Part shown: positions 1-9,429 of the stretch, one piece after another
Position numbering within the stretch: the stretch's first letter is position 1
Layout of the letters: every line of letters starts with the position of its first letter
Source of the DNA: Frigoriflavimonas asaccharolytica
Lineage (GTDB): Bacteria > Bacteroidota > Bacteroidia > Flavobacteriales > Weeksellaceae
NCBI RefSeq assembly: GCF_013294015.1
Contig: NZ_JABSNO010000005.1
Location: forward strand, 117,646 to 181,645
Direction: 5' to 3'
DNA: 64,000 bases
Notes under the pieces: model-generated
Databases searched by the model: none
What the model was told of the DNA's origin: nothing
The model's input: only the letters and a program-made list of their open reading frames with translations
Program-made: the position numbers and the translations under genes

Positions 1-46
1 ATAGCGAATAGAAAGCTAATTTACTCCAAATATTTGTTAAACTTTG

Positions 47-2494
47 TTAAAAATCAACATATATTTCTTTTTTGATAGTTTTGTAGGAAGTAATTTCATC
101 AAATTCTTCTAAACTCTTCTTTACAAAATTTTTGTACGTCGTATAATCTTTACTTCTTGGCAGTTTTAATAAAATTTGATATTGATACAAAGTATTAATT
201 TTCGCGATTGGAGATTTTTCTGGACCTAAAATACAAACTTCTGGAATATACTTCCGTAAAACTGAGCCCAAAAATCTTGCCGAACGTTCAACTTTATCTT
301 CTTTTCTATGTTTTAATTCTATAAAAATAGTTTTTACAAATGGTGGATATTTGAATTTTTTGCGCTCTTCCAAAAGATAATCATAGATGATTTTCGGGTT
401 CTCTTCCTGGATCATTTGGAAAATTTGATGTTGCGGATTGTAGGTTTGAATATAAACTTTTCCTTTACCAGATACTCTACCTGCTCTACCTGCAACTTGT
501 AATATCAATTGATAGGCTCTTTCTTCTGCCCGAAAATTTTGAATATGCAGCAAAGAATCTGCTTTTGGAATGGCTACAATATCTACATTTTCAAAATCTA
601 AACCTTTAGAAATCATTTGTGTTCCTACAATTATATTGGTTTCTTCAGCTTCTATCTTTTCATACAATTTTTCGTAAGCAAATTTTTTGCGCATAGAATC
701 TACATCCATTCTATCAATTTCCAAATTGGGCAGCAAAACTTTTAATTCATCATGAATTTGTTCTACGCCAACTCCTCTTTCATTTAATTTTTGGCCGTGG
801 CATTTTGGACAAAACTGAGGTTTAGAAGCTTTTTGTCCACAATAATGGCATTTCATTTCGTGCGCAGATTTGTGATACGTCATTACAACATCACAATTAC
901 TACAGTAGTTTACGTAGCCACAAGTTTCGCATTCCAACACGTTTGAAAATCCTCTTCTATTATGCAAAATCATGGCTTGTTTGCCAGAATCTGCATTTTT
1001 TTGTAATTCCGTAATTAAAAAATTAGAAAAATTACCTTTTACTTTTTTAAAATCTTGCTCTTCTTTAAAATTAATCAATTCAAAAGTGGGAAGCTTTACG
1101 TTTCCAAATCTCTCAGAGAGGTAAATATATTTTAATTTTCCAGAGGTTGCAAGATGGTAAGATTCTACAGAAGGTGTTGCCGAACCCAAAATTACATTTG
1201 CATTATGGAATTTTGCCAAAACCAATGCACTGTCTTTTCCGTTATAGAAAAAATTATTTTCAAATTTTCGGTATTGCGTGTCGTGCTCTTCATCAACAAC
1301 TATCAAACCTAAATTTTTGAAAGGGAGAAACAATGAATTCCTTGTACCTATTAAAATTTGAATTTCATTATTTTTAATTTTTCTCCAAACTTCTACCCGC
1401 TCAAAATCCGTTAATTTCTGATGATAAAATCCCAATTTCTTACCATATTTTTTTTCCAAACGTTGGCTTATTTGTTTGGTAATGGCAATTTCTGGCAACA
1501 AGAACAATACATTTTTCCCTTGATTGATTGTGGTTTCTATTTGTTCTAAATAAAGATGCGTTTTCCCGGAAGATGTAACACCGTGAAGCAATACATTTTC
1601 ATTTTTTGAAAAGGCTTCCTCTATTTCTTCATTAATTAAATTTTGAGCGTCTGAAAGGCTATCAATCTCTTCAATCTCGCCTTCATAGCTTTGCAATCTA
1701 TCTTTTTCTAAAAAATATTCTTCCACAAAACCTTTATCTATCAAAGATTTCACTTGCGAAACTCCAAACAATCCATCATTTAATAAGGTGGATTTCCGCA
1801 AAGGTTTTTCAGGATGATCTGTTTGATGTTCGAGAATTGACAAAAATAATTCTTGTTGTTTCTTCGCTCTCTTCAATTCATTGATGATGTTAGAAAGTTC
1901 CAAATTTTTCAATAAATCTGGTTTGATTTTCACGTAAGAAACTTCTTTTATTTTATATTTCTCTGCAATTTTTTCATCAATTTCTATATACTGCAATTCT
2001 AGAAGTCCATGGATGGTTTTTACGATTTCCTTTTTTGGAATAAATGCTTCTACATCGGTTAAATTGATGAGTTGCCGAACTTCCAAAGCTTGAATTAAAT
2101 ACATTTCGTTGCTATCTAGATTTTGAAAATCTATGGTAACGTGCGGTTTTAATTTAAGGTACGTTTCGCTTTCTAATTTTAAGGACGACGGAAAAGAATA
2201 ACGATAGATATCTCCTAAAAAACAGAGATAATAATCTGAAACCCATTCCCAAAATTGCAACTGTTCTTTCGGCAATATTGCCACTTCATCTAATAAACTG
2301 ATGATTTCTTTGGCAATAAAAGCCGTTGGTTCTTCTTGATGAATTTTAAAAATAATTCCGGTATAGATTTTTTTTCCGCGAAATGGAACCAAAACGCGCA
2401 TTCCAGCTTCAGATTTTTCTACCAAATCTTCGGGAATTTTGTAGGTAAAAGTTCCTTTTAGATGCAGCGGTAAAATGATTTCAGCGAAGGTCAA
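47..2494 (-). CDS. priA: Primosomal protein N' (PriA helicase)
   Basis: PriA is the DNA helicase that recognises stalled or collapsed forks and reloads the replisome. The 815 residues have the full family layout: an N-terminal DNA-binding region, a Walker A motif GVTSSGKT at about residues 305-312, the helicase motif II DEEH at 401-404, and a zinc-binding insert with eight cysteines (522, 525, 531, 534, 549, 552, 562, 565) inside the second helicase lobe. The length is normal. The start codon used is TTG (2492-2494), since the protein begins with the usual family N-terminus (TFAEIILPL) and no ATG lies near. It ends close to the window edge and is probably transcribed alone. Confidence 0.97.
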   Translation of the reverse strand: MTFAEIILPLHLKGTFTYKIPEDLVEKSEAGMRVLVPFRGKKIYTGIIFKIHQEEPTAFIAKEIISLLDEVAILPKEQLQFWEWVSDYYLCFLGDIYRYSFPSSLKLESETYLKLKPHVTIDFQNLDSNEMYLIQALEVRQLINLTDVEAFIPKKEIVKTIHGLLELQYIEIDEKIAEKYKIKEVSYVKIKPDLLKNLELSNIINELKRAKKQQELFLSILEHQTDHPEKPLRKSTLLNDGLFGVSQVKSLIDKGFVEEYFLEKDRLQSYEGEIEEIDSLSDAQNLINEEIEEAFSKNENVLLHGVTSSGKTHLYLEQIETTINQGKNVLFLLPEIAITKQISQRLEKKYGKKLGFYHQKLTDFERVEVWRKIKNNEIQILIGTRNSLFLPFKNLGLIVVDEEHDTQYRKFENNFFYNGKDSALVLAKFHNANVILGSATPSVESYHLATSGKLKYIYLSERFGNVKLPTFELINFKEEQDFKKVKGNFSNFLITELQKNADSGKQAMILHNRRGFSNVLECETCGYVNYCSNCDVVMTYHKSAHEMKCHYCGQKASKPQFCPKCHGQKLNERGVGVEQIHDELKVLLPNLEIDRMDVDSMRKKFAYEKLYEKIEAEETNIIVGTQMISKGLDFENVDIVAIPKADSLLHIQNFRAEERAYQLILQVAGRAGRVSGKGKVYIQTYNPQHQIFQMIQEENPKIIYDYLLEERKKFKYPPFVKTIFIELKHRKEDKVERSARFLGSVLRKYIPEVCILGPEKSPIAKINTLYQYQILLKLPRSKDYTTYKNFVKKSLEEFDEITSYKTIKKEIYVDF

Positions 2495-2860
2495 ATTTGG
2501 AATTATTTATTTTTTATTTAAAAATTATTTAATTGTGTTTCCGCAAAATGAAAAGTTGATTTTGCAGATGAATTTAATGTAAAATATCAAAATACAATAT
2601 AAAAGTATTGGAAAAAACTTTAATCTTATCTAAATTTACAAATTATCTAAAACTTACAGCCCGACTTGAGTGGAAATCTTTTTTATTTGTGGTTGAGAGA
2701 AGCCGAAACCAACAATAAAAAGATTGATTCATAATTTTTATTATTTTTAATTGAATCATCGAAACTCGTTCTTCGTTTCGGGAACGGAAGGCATAAACAA
2801 TATTAAAGCGAAGGCTTTAATTGAAGTTTACGAACGCAGTTCAAGCTGCCCAAAAAAATC
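2495..2860. other. Intergenic stretch with a dispersed repeat copy
   Basis: This 366-base gap between proline dehydrogenase and priA holds no credible gene. It contains a small hairpin (GCAAAAT arms at 2543-2549 and 2559-2565), the dispersed repeat at 2659-2793, and an 8-bp stem with a GAAG loop at 2802-2821 that could end the proline dehydrogenase transcript. A short plus-strand reading frame here is made of repeat sequence. Confidence 0.6.
2659..2793 (-). repeat. Dispersed intergenic repeat, family R1, copy 1
   Basis: The segment starts with GCCCGACTTGAGTGGAAATC and ends with a GGAACGGAAGGC motif. A reverse-complement copy lies at 43556-43667. About 45 bases around 2720-2765 (core GATTGATTCATAATTTTT and TTTTTAATTGAATCATC) match with one difference. 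The loop regions differ: copy 1 has a TTGTGGTTGAGAGAAGCC insertion where copy 2 has a run of T, GC and a run of A. A degenerate third copy is near 49450. Such elements are noncoding and sit downstream of genes. Confidence 0.8.
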
Positions 2861-4036
2861 CTACAGAACAGACTTTCTACGCTCCAATTCAGCTCCAATC
2901 AAAGCCAATTCTCTTCCGGTTTGTCCTTTCACAGAGGTATTTTCTTTGGCTCTTCTCGTTAAATAAGGAACCACGTCTGCTATAGAACCATAAGGCAAAT
3001 ATTTTGAAGCGTTATAATTTTCGCTGCCCAATTTGTAGGTAATATTATCGCTCATTCCATACAATTGCCCAAAATGAATTTGATGATAATCGTTATTTAG
3101 ATTTTTTTCTTTCATTTTTTGCAAAACCAAAGCCGTAGAATCTTCATTATGTGTACCAAAATAACCAGAAACTCTATCTAAATTATTGAAAATAAACTCA
3201 ATTCCATCATTATAATTCTTATCAGACGCTTCTTTATTTGGTTGAATTGGACTTGGATAATTTTTCTCTTTTGCTCTTGCTCTTTCCTTCTCCATGTATG
3301 CACCACGAACCATTTTGTAGCCCAGAAAATAATTATTTTCTTTTGCAAGCGCCGTTTTTTTCGCCAAATATTCCAATTGATTGGTTTTATACATTTGGAT
3401 GGTATTCCAAATTCTTGCTTTTTCTTTGCTAAAAATGGGCATCAAATTTTCCAAGATTCCATCAATCGCTGGTTGAATCCAGGATTCTTCTGCGTCTACC
3501 AAAAGTAAAACGTCTTTGGTCTCTGCCAATTCGCACACAACTTTATATCTGTGGATAATTCTATTCCATTCTTCTTTTTCATCATCTGTCAAAGATTCTC
3601 CTTCGCTTATTTTTGTGTAAAGCGCAATTCTACCAAAACCTGTTGGTTTAAAAACCACAAAAGGAACCGCAGGATTATCTGCAGAAAATAGTATATTTTG
3701 TCGAATTTCTTCGCAAGTAGAATCGAAAGAACCTTCTGCTTCTGCACCTTCTACAGAATAATCGAATATGCTACCGATGTGTCGAGAATACATTGTTTGC
3801 ACTACAACACTACTTTCTTCCCGTGTTTCTCCGCCAACAAATTGTTGAAAAAGCGTATTTTTCACAATTGTTTTCACGAATGGAAATTTATTCTTCACCG
3901 TAAAGTTGAGCATTGAAATACCTACAGAAGTGAGCGACGGCATTTCCATAGATTTGAAAAGCCAATATGCTTTTTTTAGTTGTGCGGTAGATTTATCTGC
4001 AAAAGCAATCTTGGTATCATTAAAAATTGACGACAT
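2861..4036 (-). CDS. Proline dehydrogenase
   Basis: Monofunctional FAD-dependent proline dehydrogenase, which oxidises L-proline to pyrroline-5-carboxylate. The 391 residues show the PRODH barrel: the GYKMVRGAYMEKER strand, a THNEDST segment, HFGQLYGMSD, and the C-terminal YLPYGSIADVVPYLTRRAKEN motif, which carries the arginines that bind the proline carboxylate. The length suits the single-domain enzyme rather than the large bifunctional PutA; the partner P5C dehydrogenase is not in the window. proC at 45.8 kb runs the opposite reaction. It stands alone, with a repeat downstream and 187 bases of featureless AT-rich DNA upstream. Confidence 0.93.
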   Translation of the reverse strand: MSSIFNDTKIAFADKSTAQLKKAYWLFKSMEMPSLTSVGISMLNFTVKNKFPFVKTIVKNTLFQQFVGGETREESSVVVQTMYSRHIGSIFDYSVEGAEAEGSFDSTCEEIRQNILFSADNPAVPFVVFKPTGFGRIALYTKISEGESLTDDEKEEWNRIIHRYKVVCELAETKDVLLLVDAEESWIQPAIDGILENLMPIFSKEKARIWNTIQMYKTNQLEYLAKKTALAKENNYFLGYKMVRGAYMEKERARAKEKNYPSPIQPNKEASDKNYNDGIEFIFNNLDRVSGYFGTHNEDSTALVLQKMKEKNLNNDYHQIHFGQLYGMSDNITYKLGSENYNASKYLPYGSIADVVPYLTRRAKENTSVKGQTGRELALIGAELERRKSVL

Positions 4037-4223
4037 AAATTGTAATAAATTAAGTGGGTAAATTTAAGAATTGTTTGCGGTACTTTTTGAATTAATGATA
4101 AAAATTTGGTGCTGAATAATATTACCAATTATGAAATATTATTTCTCACTTTATTTTAAAACTGAAATCTTGACTTGTTTAATTCAAAAAATATAAAAAA
4201 TTTTCACAAAGCTTATAATTCCA

Positions 4224-5150
4224 CTAGTATTTCGTTATAATTCCATCAGTCAACATTGATAATATTCCTATAAAAATCCAAATTCTGAAGAGATTTAAAC
4301 TGATGAAATTACTATTTTTTTTATTTAATATTAAAATAAAAATTATCAATAAATGTATTACCAAACTCCCGATAAAATAGTAACTCATCACAGAATTTGC
4401 ACCAATGCTAATAATTATTAATGAAGAAATTATACTATTAAAAATCATCAGCAAAATTAAAATCTGTTTATTTATTTTTGAAGAAATATCTGTAGCCAAA
4501 GTGTGATAATTGAAAAGTAAGTCCGCCTTTTTTGTGAGTTGATCTTTCAAAATATCCATGATTAATAATACTAAAAAAAGAAAAACTGCCATCAAAAATA
4601 CTTTATCAGAGAAGGTTTGATAATAAACCAACATTCCGAAGAATGGATAGAGTGCCAAACTTACAAATGTTAAATTATTAATAATCAGCATTTTAGCTAA
4701 TTTATGGCTGTAAAACCACATCAGGAATTGATAAAATAAAAAGAAACCAAAAACTCTCGGTGAAATTAAAAAAGCTATCGTAAGTGAAACTGAATTTAAA
4801 ACGATGTAAGAATATAAATAATATTTCTGACGAATAAAGCTTTGGATTCTACTTCTAAAAGGTTTTGTAAGCTTATCTTTTTCGCGATCGTAAAATTGAT
4901 TGATAATTCCGCCAGCGGAAATAGTGAGAATTGTGCAAAAAATGATCCCGTGAACTTTAAAATCAAATACGAAAGCGCGCAAACTTTCCATCTGATTGAA
5001 TAAGAAAAACGTGGAAACATAGAGCGCAAAAGTGAGCAAAACCGTCATGAAAATTCGTGCACCAAGCAAAAATCCGACGATTTTATAAATGAATGTAAAA
5101 ATTTTTGAGGAAAATGATTTAGAATTTTTTGGCGAATTTTGAGAATCCAT
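4224..5150 (-). CDS. UbiA-family prenyltransferase
   Basis: Integral membrane protein with about nine hydrophobic segments and both aspartate-rich motifs of the UbiA family. Numbered from the upstream TTG, these are NQFYDREKD (N97, D101, D105) and DILKDQLTKKAD (D212, D216, D223). Such enzymes move a polyprenyl chain from its diphosphate onto an aromatic or lipid acceptor; the substrate cannot be read from sequence. The frame is open back to a TTG at 5189 inside the kinase gene, but the ATG at 5150 (MDSQNSPKN) avoids the overlap and is preferred. It follows the GHMP kinase by 10 bases and is probably in its operon, linking it to isoprenoid supply. Confidence 0.88.
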   Translation of the reverse strand: MDSQNSPKNSKSFSSKIFTFIYKIVGFLLGARIFMTVLLTFALYVSTFFLFNQMESLRAFVFDFKVHGIIFCTILTISAGGIINQFYDREKDKLTKPFRSRIQSFIRQKYYLYSYIVLNSVSLTIAFLISPRVFGFFLFYQFLMWFYSHKLAKMLIINNLTFVSLALYPFFGMLVYYQTFSDKVFLMAVFLFLVLLIMDILKDQLTKKADLLFNYHTLATDISSKINKQILILLMIFNSIISSLIIISIGANSVMSYYFIGSLVIHLLIIFILILNKKNSNFISLNLFRIWIFIGILSMLTDGIITKY

Positions 5151-5160
5151 TTTGGTGGTT

Positions 5161-6087
5161 TTAGAAGCGATAAATAACTTCTTTATCAAATCCTTTTAAC
5201 ATTTTTTCTGCTTTTGCATAGTCTTTTGTGAATCCTAAAATATAACCTCCACCTCCACTTCCGCAGAGTTTTAGATAATATGCATTGGTATCCAATCCTT
5301 TTTTCCAGATTTTATAAATACTTTCTGGGATCATTGGTTTGAAATGTTCATAAGCCCAGACAGACAGACTTTTTAAATTTTTGAAGAAAGGCGTCATTTC
5401 TTTTTTCAAAAACGCATCTATACAAGCATTGTTGTACCGAATAAATTCTTCTTTCATGGTTTTACGGAAACCTTCTGTCTTCATTTTTTCGAAGAAAATC
5501 TGTACCATTGGTCCTGTTTCTCCTACGCTTCCAGAATCTATCAAAAATATAGCGCCTTTGCCAATGTGCTCTGCTGGAATAGAAACTTTGTCTACACTTT
5601 CTTTATTCTCTATTAAAATAGGTAAATTCATATAGCAAATAAGTGGATCGATACCAGAACTTTTGCCATGAAAATAGCTTTCTAAAATACCGAAAACAAC
5701 CTTCAAAGATTTTAACTGATCTTTAGAAATTAACTCTGCAGGAAATTTTTCTACCGAATATTTTTCAAAAATTGCAGCAACCAGAGCTCCAGAACTTCCT
5801 ACTCCATAACCTTGTGGAATGGTACTTTCAAAAAATAGCCCTTTTGCAATATCCTTTTGGAAATCTTCTACGTTTATTTCAAAACCATTGGGAACATCTA
5901 AATTGAGTAGGTAATCTGAATATTTCTTTAAAGATTCATTAGATTTTTTCTCGAATTCTGTAGATAGATCAGAAAATTTAAGAGATCCTTTGTAAAAACT
6001 ATAAGGCAAAGTAAGACCTTGAGAATCTTCTATAATTCCATATTCTCCGAAGAGTAATATTTTGGCATAAAATAGAGGATTGTTCAT
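5161..6087 (-). CDS. GHMP-family kinase, probable mevalonate kinase
   Basis: The 308 residues have the three GHMP signatures. They are an N-terminal AKILLFGEYG (about 8-17), the phosphate-binding loop PQGYGVGSSGALVAA (91-105), and the C-terminal glycine-rich CGSGGGGYILGF (about 273-284). The HGKSSGIDPLICY segment is typical of mevalonate kinases, which phosphorylate mevalonate in the isoprenoid pathway used by flavobacteria. A TAtcTTTG promoter box lies upstream (6111-6118), and a UbiA prenyltransferase follows directly. The family includes galactokinase, homoserine kinase and others; the mevalonate assignment rests on the motifs and the prenyltransferase neighbour. Confidence 0.85.
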   Translation of the reverse strand: MNNPLFYAKILLFGEYGIIEDSQGLTLPYSFYKGSLKFSDLSTEFEKKSNESLKKYSDYLLNLDVPNGFEINVEDFQKDIAKGLFFESTIPQGYGVGSSGALVAAIFEKYSVEKFPAELISKDQLKSLKVVFGILESYFHGKSSGIDPLICYMNLPILIENKESVDKVSIPAEHIGKGAIFLIDSGSVGETGPMVQIFFEKMKTEGFRKTMKEEFIRYNNACIDAFLKKEMTPFFKNLKSLSVWAYEHFKPMIPESIYKIWKKGLDTNAYYLKLCGSGGGGYILGFTKDYAKAEKMLKGFDKEVIYRF

Positions 6088-6110
6088 AAATTTCGATTGT
6101 GTTTTCTATG

Positions 6111-6118
6111 CAAAGATA
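6111..6118 (-). promoter_or_regulatory. -7 promoter box of the kinase/UbiA operon
   Basis: On the minus strand this reads TATCTTTG followed by C, a perfect match to the Bacteroidetes -7 consensus TAnnTTTG. It lies 23 bases before the kinase ATG. A TTTG at 6135-6138 could be the -33 element, though the spacing is short. Confidence 0.6.
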
Positions 6119-6146
6119 CGCTTTTTAACAATATCAAAATATTTTG

Positions 6147-7619
6147 TTAATTTTTATCTGAATTGTAAGGTGCTAACTTCAAAAATCTTATTAAAATTAA
6201 GCCTATTGCAAAAAACAAAGACATGGCTACAAAAGCATAACGCATATTGTGAAAATATTGAATCACTAAACCAAATATTACACTTCCTAAGATGATAGCC
6301 AACTTTTCTAGCACATCGTAAAAACTGAAATAAGTAGTATTATCCATAGAATTTTCTGGTAATAATTTCGAGTATGTAGAGCGAGACATTGCTTGCAAAC
6401 CACCCATTACCAAACCAATAATAGCAGCTAAAACATAAAATTGCATTTCTACATGTGGATTTTCTTTATTTAATAAAAACGCAGAAAGACAACATATAAT
6501 CCAGATAAAAACCGCAATACTGATTACATTTTTATTACCAATAGATTTTGATAATTTTGAAAAAGCTAAAGCACCAAAAATTGCAACAATCTGTATTACT
6601 AGAATTGTGACGATTAGTTTATATTGATCTTCCTCTTTTGTGAAAATTTCTGAGGTTCCAAACAAAGTTGCCATCAAGAAAATTGTCTGCATACCGATGC
6701 TATAAAAAAAGAAGGACGAAAGAAAAAATTTCAAATTTCGATCTGCAAATAAATTTCTGCCAACTTTAAATAATTCTCGAAAACTTTGCTTGGCAACATC
6801 TTTATAAAAAGAAACATTGTCTTTCAAAACTTCCCAAAAACCACCTTGTTCTTCGTGTTTTTGGAATATGTTTTTATAATTTAATAATACCAAATCCTTC
6901 GGCAATTTATCTTTTATCAAGCCAAATCTAGGCAAATGTCTGAAAGTATATTGAGAAAATCCAAACCACCAAGCACCTGTAATTAAAAAGGTAATTCTGG
7001 TATACATTTTAATTTCTTCGGGTGTATTTGCAACCACTTGTATTAATAATAGACAGATAATTAATAATACTACAGAACCAATATAACCGTATACATAGCC
7101 TCTTGCAGATAATGCATCTTGCTTATCTGGTGTTGCAATATCTGGTAAAAAGGAATTGTAGAAAACCAAACTACCCCAAAATCCTACGCTTGCAGATACG
7201 CTAAAAAGCAAACCGAGAAATACATTTTGCATTCCTGTAAACATGGCCAAACCCATACAGGAAGTTGCTCCCAAATAACAGAAAAATTGTAAGAATGATT
7301 TCTTATTTCCAATAGTATCTGCCAAAGAAGATAAAATTGGGGAAATAATTACAACTATTAAAAAAGATAATGTGAGGGAAAAACTAAATAATGCGGCAGG
7401 TTCATAAGATGTTCCTAAAATATTAATCATGTGTGGCACCACCTCTTCTCGCACAATTCCTGTACCTTCTATTACTATTTCTTTTTTAGAAGCTGTCGTT
7501 AATGTGGTATAATATATCGGGAAAATGGTGGAAGTAATCACCAAAGAATAAACGGAATTTGCCCAATCATAAACAGCCCAAGCTTTCATGATTTTTGGAT
7601 TATTTTTTATTGCTTTCAT
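6147..7619 (-). CDS. UMF1-type major facilitator transporter
   Basis: A 490-residue polytopic membrane protein with about twelve hydrophobic segments. The N-terminus (KAWAVYDWANSVYSLVITST) is the hallmark of the UMF1 (unknown major facilitator 1) family related to the yeast vacuolar protein Atg22. A long hydrophilic loop separates the two six-helix halves (about residues 225-280). The substrate is unknown; fungal relatives export amino acids. It stands alone between an operon on its 3' side and a thiolase terminator on its 5' side. Confidence 0.85.
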   Translation of the reverse strand: MKAIKNNPKIMKAWAVYDWANSVYSLVITSTIFPIYYTTLTTASKKEIVIEGTGIVREEVVPHMINILGTSYEPAALFSFSLTLSFLIVVIISPILSSLADTIGNKKSFLQFFCYLGATSCMGLAMFTGMQNVFLGLLFSVSASVGFWGSLVFYNSFLPDIATPDKQDALSARGYVYGYIGSVVLLIICLLLIQVVANTPEEIKMYTRITFLITGAWWFGFSQYTFRHLPRFGLIKDKLPKDLVLLNYKNIFQKHEEQGGFWEVLKDNVSFYKDVAKQSFRELFKVGRNLFADRNLKFFLSSFFFYSIGMQTIFLMATLFGTSEIFTKEEDQYKLIVTILVIQIVAIFGALAFSKLSKSIGNKNVISIAVFIWIICCLSAFLLNKENPHVEMQFYVLAAIIGLVMGGLQAMSRSTYSKLLPENSMDNTTYFSFYDVLEKLAIILGSVIFGLVIQYFHNMRYAFVAMSLFFAIGLILIRFLKLAPYNSDKN

Positions 7620-7687
7620 TAATTAAAATGGGTTTTTTGTGCTTTTTAAATATATTAATACAAATAAACGATATTATTTTTGAATAG

Positions 7688-7723
7688 ATAAAAAAAAGCC
7701 AATCTTCAAATTGAAAATTGGCT
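7688..7723 (-). terminator. Rho-independent terminator after the thiolase
   Basis: Arms AGCCAATCTTCAA and TTGAAAATTGGCT (7697-7723) form a nearly perfect 13-bp stem. On the minus strand it is followed by a run of T (7689-7696). It sits 28 bases past the thiolase stop. Confidence 0.85.
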
Positions 7724-7750
7724 AAATTAATTTAAAAAACAACTACTGTT

Positions 7751-8932
7751 TTACATCATATTTTCTAAAACCATGGCACTTGCTCCACCACCACCGTTGC
7801 AAATTGCAGCAGCACCGTATTTTGCGTTGTTTTGTTTTAAAACATTGATCAAGGTTACTAAAATTCTAGAACCTGAACTTCCAAGCGGATGTCCCAAAGA
7901 AACTGCACCACCGTTTACATTTACTTTTGCAGCATCTAAGCCTAAAATTTTATTATTCGCTAAACCTACAACCGCGAAAGCTTCATTAAATTCGAAAAAA
8001 TCTATATCAGAAATTTCTAAATTTGCTTTTTTCAAAGCGATTGGTAAAGCTTTGGAAGGTGCTGTAGTGAAGAATAATGGATCATGTGCAGCATCTGCGT
8101 AAGAAATTATTTTCGCCAAAGGTTTTAAACCTAATTCTTCCATTTTTTCTTTCGACATTAGTATTAATGCAGAAGCACCATCATTTAATGTTGAAGCATT
8201 TGCAGCAGTTACCGTTCCATTTTCTTTTTGAAAAACGGTAGATAATTTCCCCATTTTTTCAAAATTTACCGCTTTATATTCTTCATCTTCAGAAAATAAA
8301 ATTGGATCTCCTTTTCTTTGTGGAATTGAAACAGGTATAACTTCTTCGGTGAAATTTCCACTTTCCCAAGCTTTTGCAGATCTTTTGTAAGATTCTACAG
8401 CAAAAGCATCTTGATCTTCACGAGTGAAGCCATATTCTGCAGCACATTTTTCTGCGCAAACTCCCATGTGCACTTTGTTGTAAACATCCATCAAACCGTC
8501 TAAAACCATTCCGTCTTTCAATTTGATGTCGCCCAATTTCACTCCATTTCTTGCGTCTAAATAATGCGGAACGGAAGACATATTTTCCATTCCACCCGCT
8601 ACAATTACGTCTTGATCTCCCGCCTTTATTGCTTGTGCAGCCATACTTACGGCTTTCATACCAGATGCGCAAACTTTATTCACCGTAGTTGCAGGTGTAG
8701 ATTGAGAAAGACCAGCTTCCATAGCAACTTGGCGAGCCGGAGCTTGACCTTCTCCTGCTTGTAATACATTTCCCATGATGATTTCTTCAACCAAATTTGG
8801 GTCTAAGTTTATTTTATCTAATGCTCCTTTCACTGCAGTTGCGCCTAATTTCGTAGCGGGAACGCTCGATAAACTTCCCATAAAACTTCCCATTGGTGTT
8901 CTGACAGCAGAAACAATATATACTTCTTTCAT
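7751..8932 (-). CDS. Acetyl-CoA acyltransferase (thiolase)
   Basis: Thiolase of 393 residues, a normal length. The acyl-accepting cysteine is C88 in NKVCASGMKAV. The NEAFAVVG, GGAVSLGHPLGSSG (catalytic His) and C-terminal CNGGGGASAMVLE (second catalytic Cys) motifs are intact. It condenses two acetyl-CoA to acetoacetyl-CoA or, in reverse, cleaves 3-ketoacyl-CoA. The N-terminus (YIVSAVRTPMGSFMGSLS) is closest to the acetyl-CoA C-acetyltransferase class (AtoB/PhaA), the first step of the mevalonate route, so it may feed the kinase nearby. Beta-oxidation use is equally possible. No partner gene adjoins it. Confidence 0.95.
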   Translation of the reverse strand: MKEVYIVSAVRTPMGSFMGSLSSVPATKLGATAVKGALDKINLDPNLVEEIIMGNVLQAGEGQAPARQVAMEAGLSQSTPATTVNKVCASGMKAVSMAAQAIKAGDQDVIVAGGMENMSSVPHYLDARNGVKLGDIKLKDGMVLDGLMDVYNKVHMGVCAEKCAAEYGFTREDQDAFAVESYKRSAKAWESGNFTEEVIPVSIPQRKGDPILFSEDEEYKAVNFEKMGKLSTVFQKENGTVTAANASTLNDGASALILMSKEKMEELGLKPLAKIISYADAAHDPLFFTTAPSKALPIALKKANLEISDIDFFEFNEAFAVVGLANNKILGLDAAKVNVNGGAVSLGHPLGSSGSRILVTLINVLKQNNAKYGAAAICNGGGGASAMVLENMM

Positions 8933-8958
8933 AATAGTATTTGATTATTGATAAATGA

Positions 8959-9351
8959 TTATTGATTAATTGATTTATTTTTTTTGATGAATAATAATAA
9001 AATAGCTCCAGAAAATTCTAAAATCCAACCGTAACTTAATTTTACAATTCCTGCAAAAGATTCTTGCCAAGATTTAAATGGCAAAAAACTGAAGTAATCC
9101 AAAGATTTAAATTTTACCGCAACAATTGTAAAAATAAATAGTAAAATTAAAACTATCGCAGAAATACGAGTAAGTTTACTTTTATCTAAAATAATACCTA
9201 AGAATGCTAAAGCAGAAAATCCCCAAACCATATATGCTAAGTTTGGTTCTATTTTAAAATAGTTCCAATTGCCTACAATCGGAATATGGACAAGTGGAAG
9301 AAAAGTGCCTGCCACAATAAGAAACAAAGATATAAATTGTGCTATTTTCAT
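8959..9351 (-). CDS. Small four-helix membrane protein of unknown function
   Basis: About 130 residues with four hydrophobic segments: FISLFLIVAGTFLPLV, LAYMVWGFSALAFLGIIL, ISAIVLILLFIFTIVAV and ILEFSGAILLLFI. A short lysine-rich tail follows. The ATG at 9351 (MKIAQFISLF) is preferred over a GTG at 9387, because the upstream part coincides with the terminator hairpin of the next gene (9381-9407). The family is not recognised. It lies 27 bases before the thiolase start in the same direction, so co-transcription is possible. Confidence 0.65.
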   Translation of the reverse strand: MKIAQFISLFLIVAGTFLPLVHIPIVGNWNYFKIEPNLAYMVWGFSALAFLGIILDKSKLTRISAIVLILLFIFTIVAVKFKSLDYFSFLPFKSWQESFAGIVKLSYGWILEFSGAILLLFIKKNKSINQ

Positions 9352-9374
9352 TAAAAATTCTGTTTTGCTAAAAT

Positions 9375-9407
9375 ACAAAAAAAACACGCTTTATAAAAAC
9401 GTGTTTT
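9375..9407 (-). terminator. Terminator after the secreted protein gene
   Basis: Arms AAAACACG (9381-9388) and CGTGTTTT (9400-9407) flank a short loop. On the minus strand the stem runs into a series of T. It lies 23 bases past the stop at 9430. Confidence 0.75.
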
Positions 9408-9429
9408 GCTTATTTAAAAAAAAGTAAGG

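Noticed and set aside
2751..2966. Plus-strand frame of 71 codons overlapping the end of proline dehydrogenase
   Set aside because: It lies in the R1 repeat; a similar frame on the other strand at the second copy is also repeat-derived.
7773..8102. Plus-strand frame of 109 codons opposite the thiolase
   Set aside because: The minus-strand thiolase covers it in full with intact motifs; it is a shadow frame.
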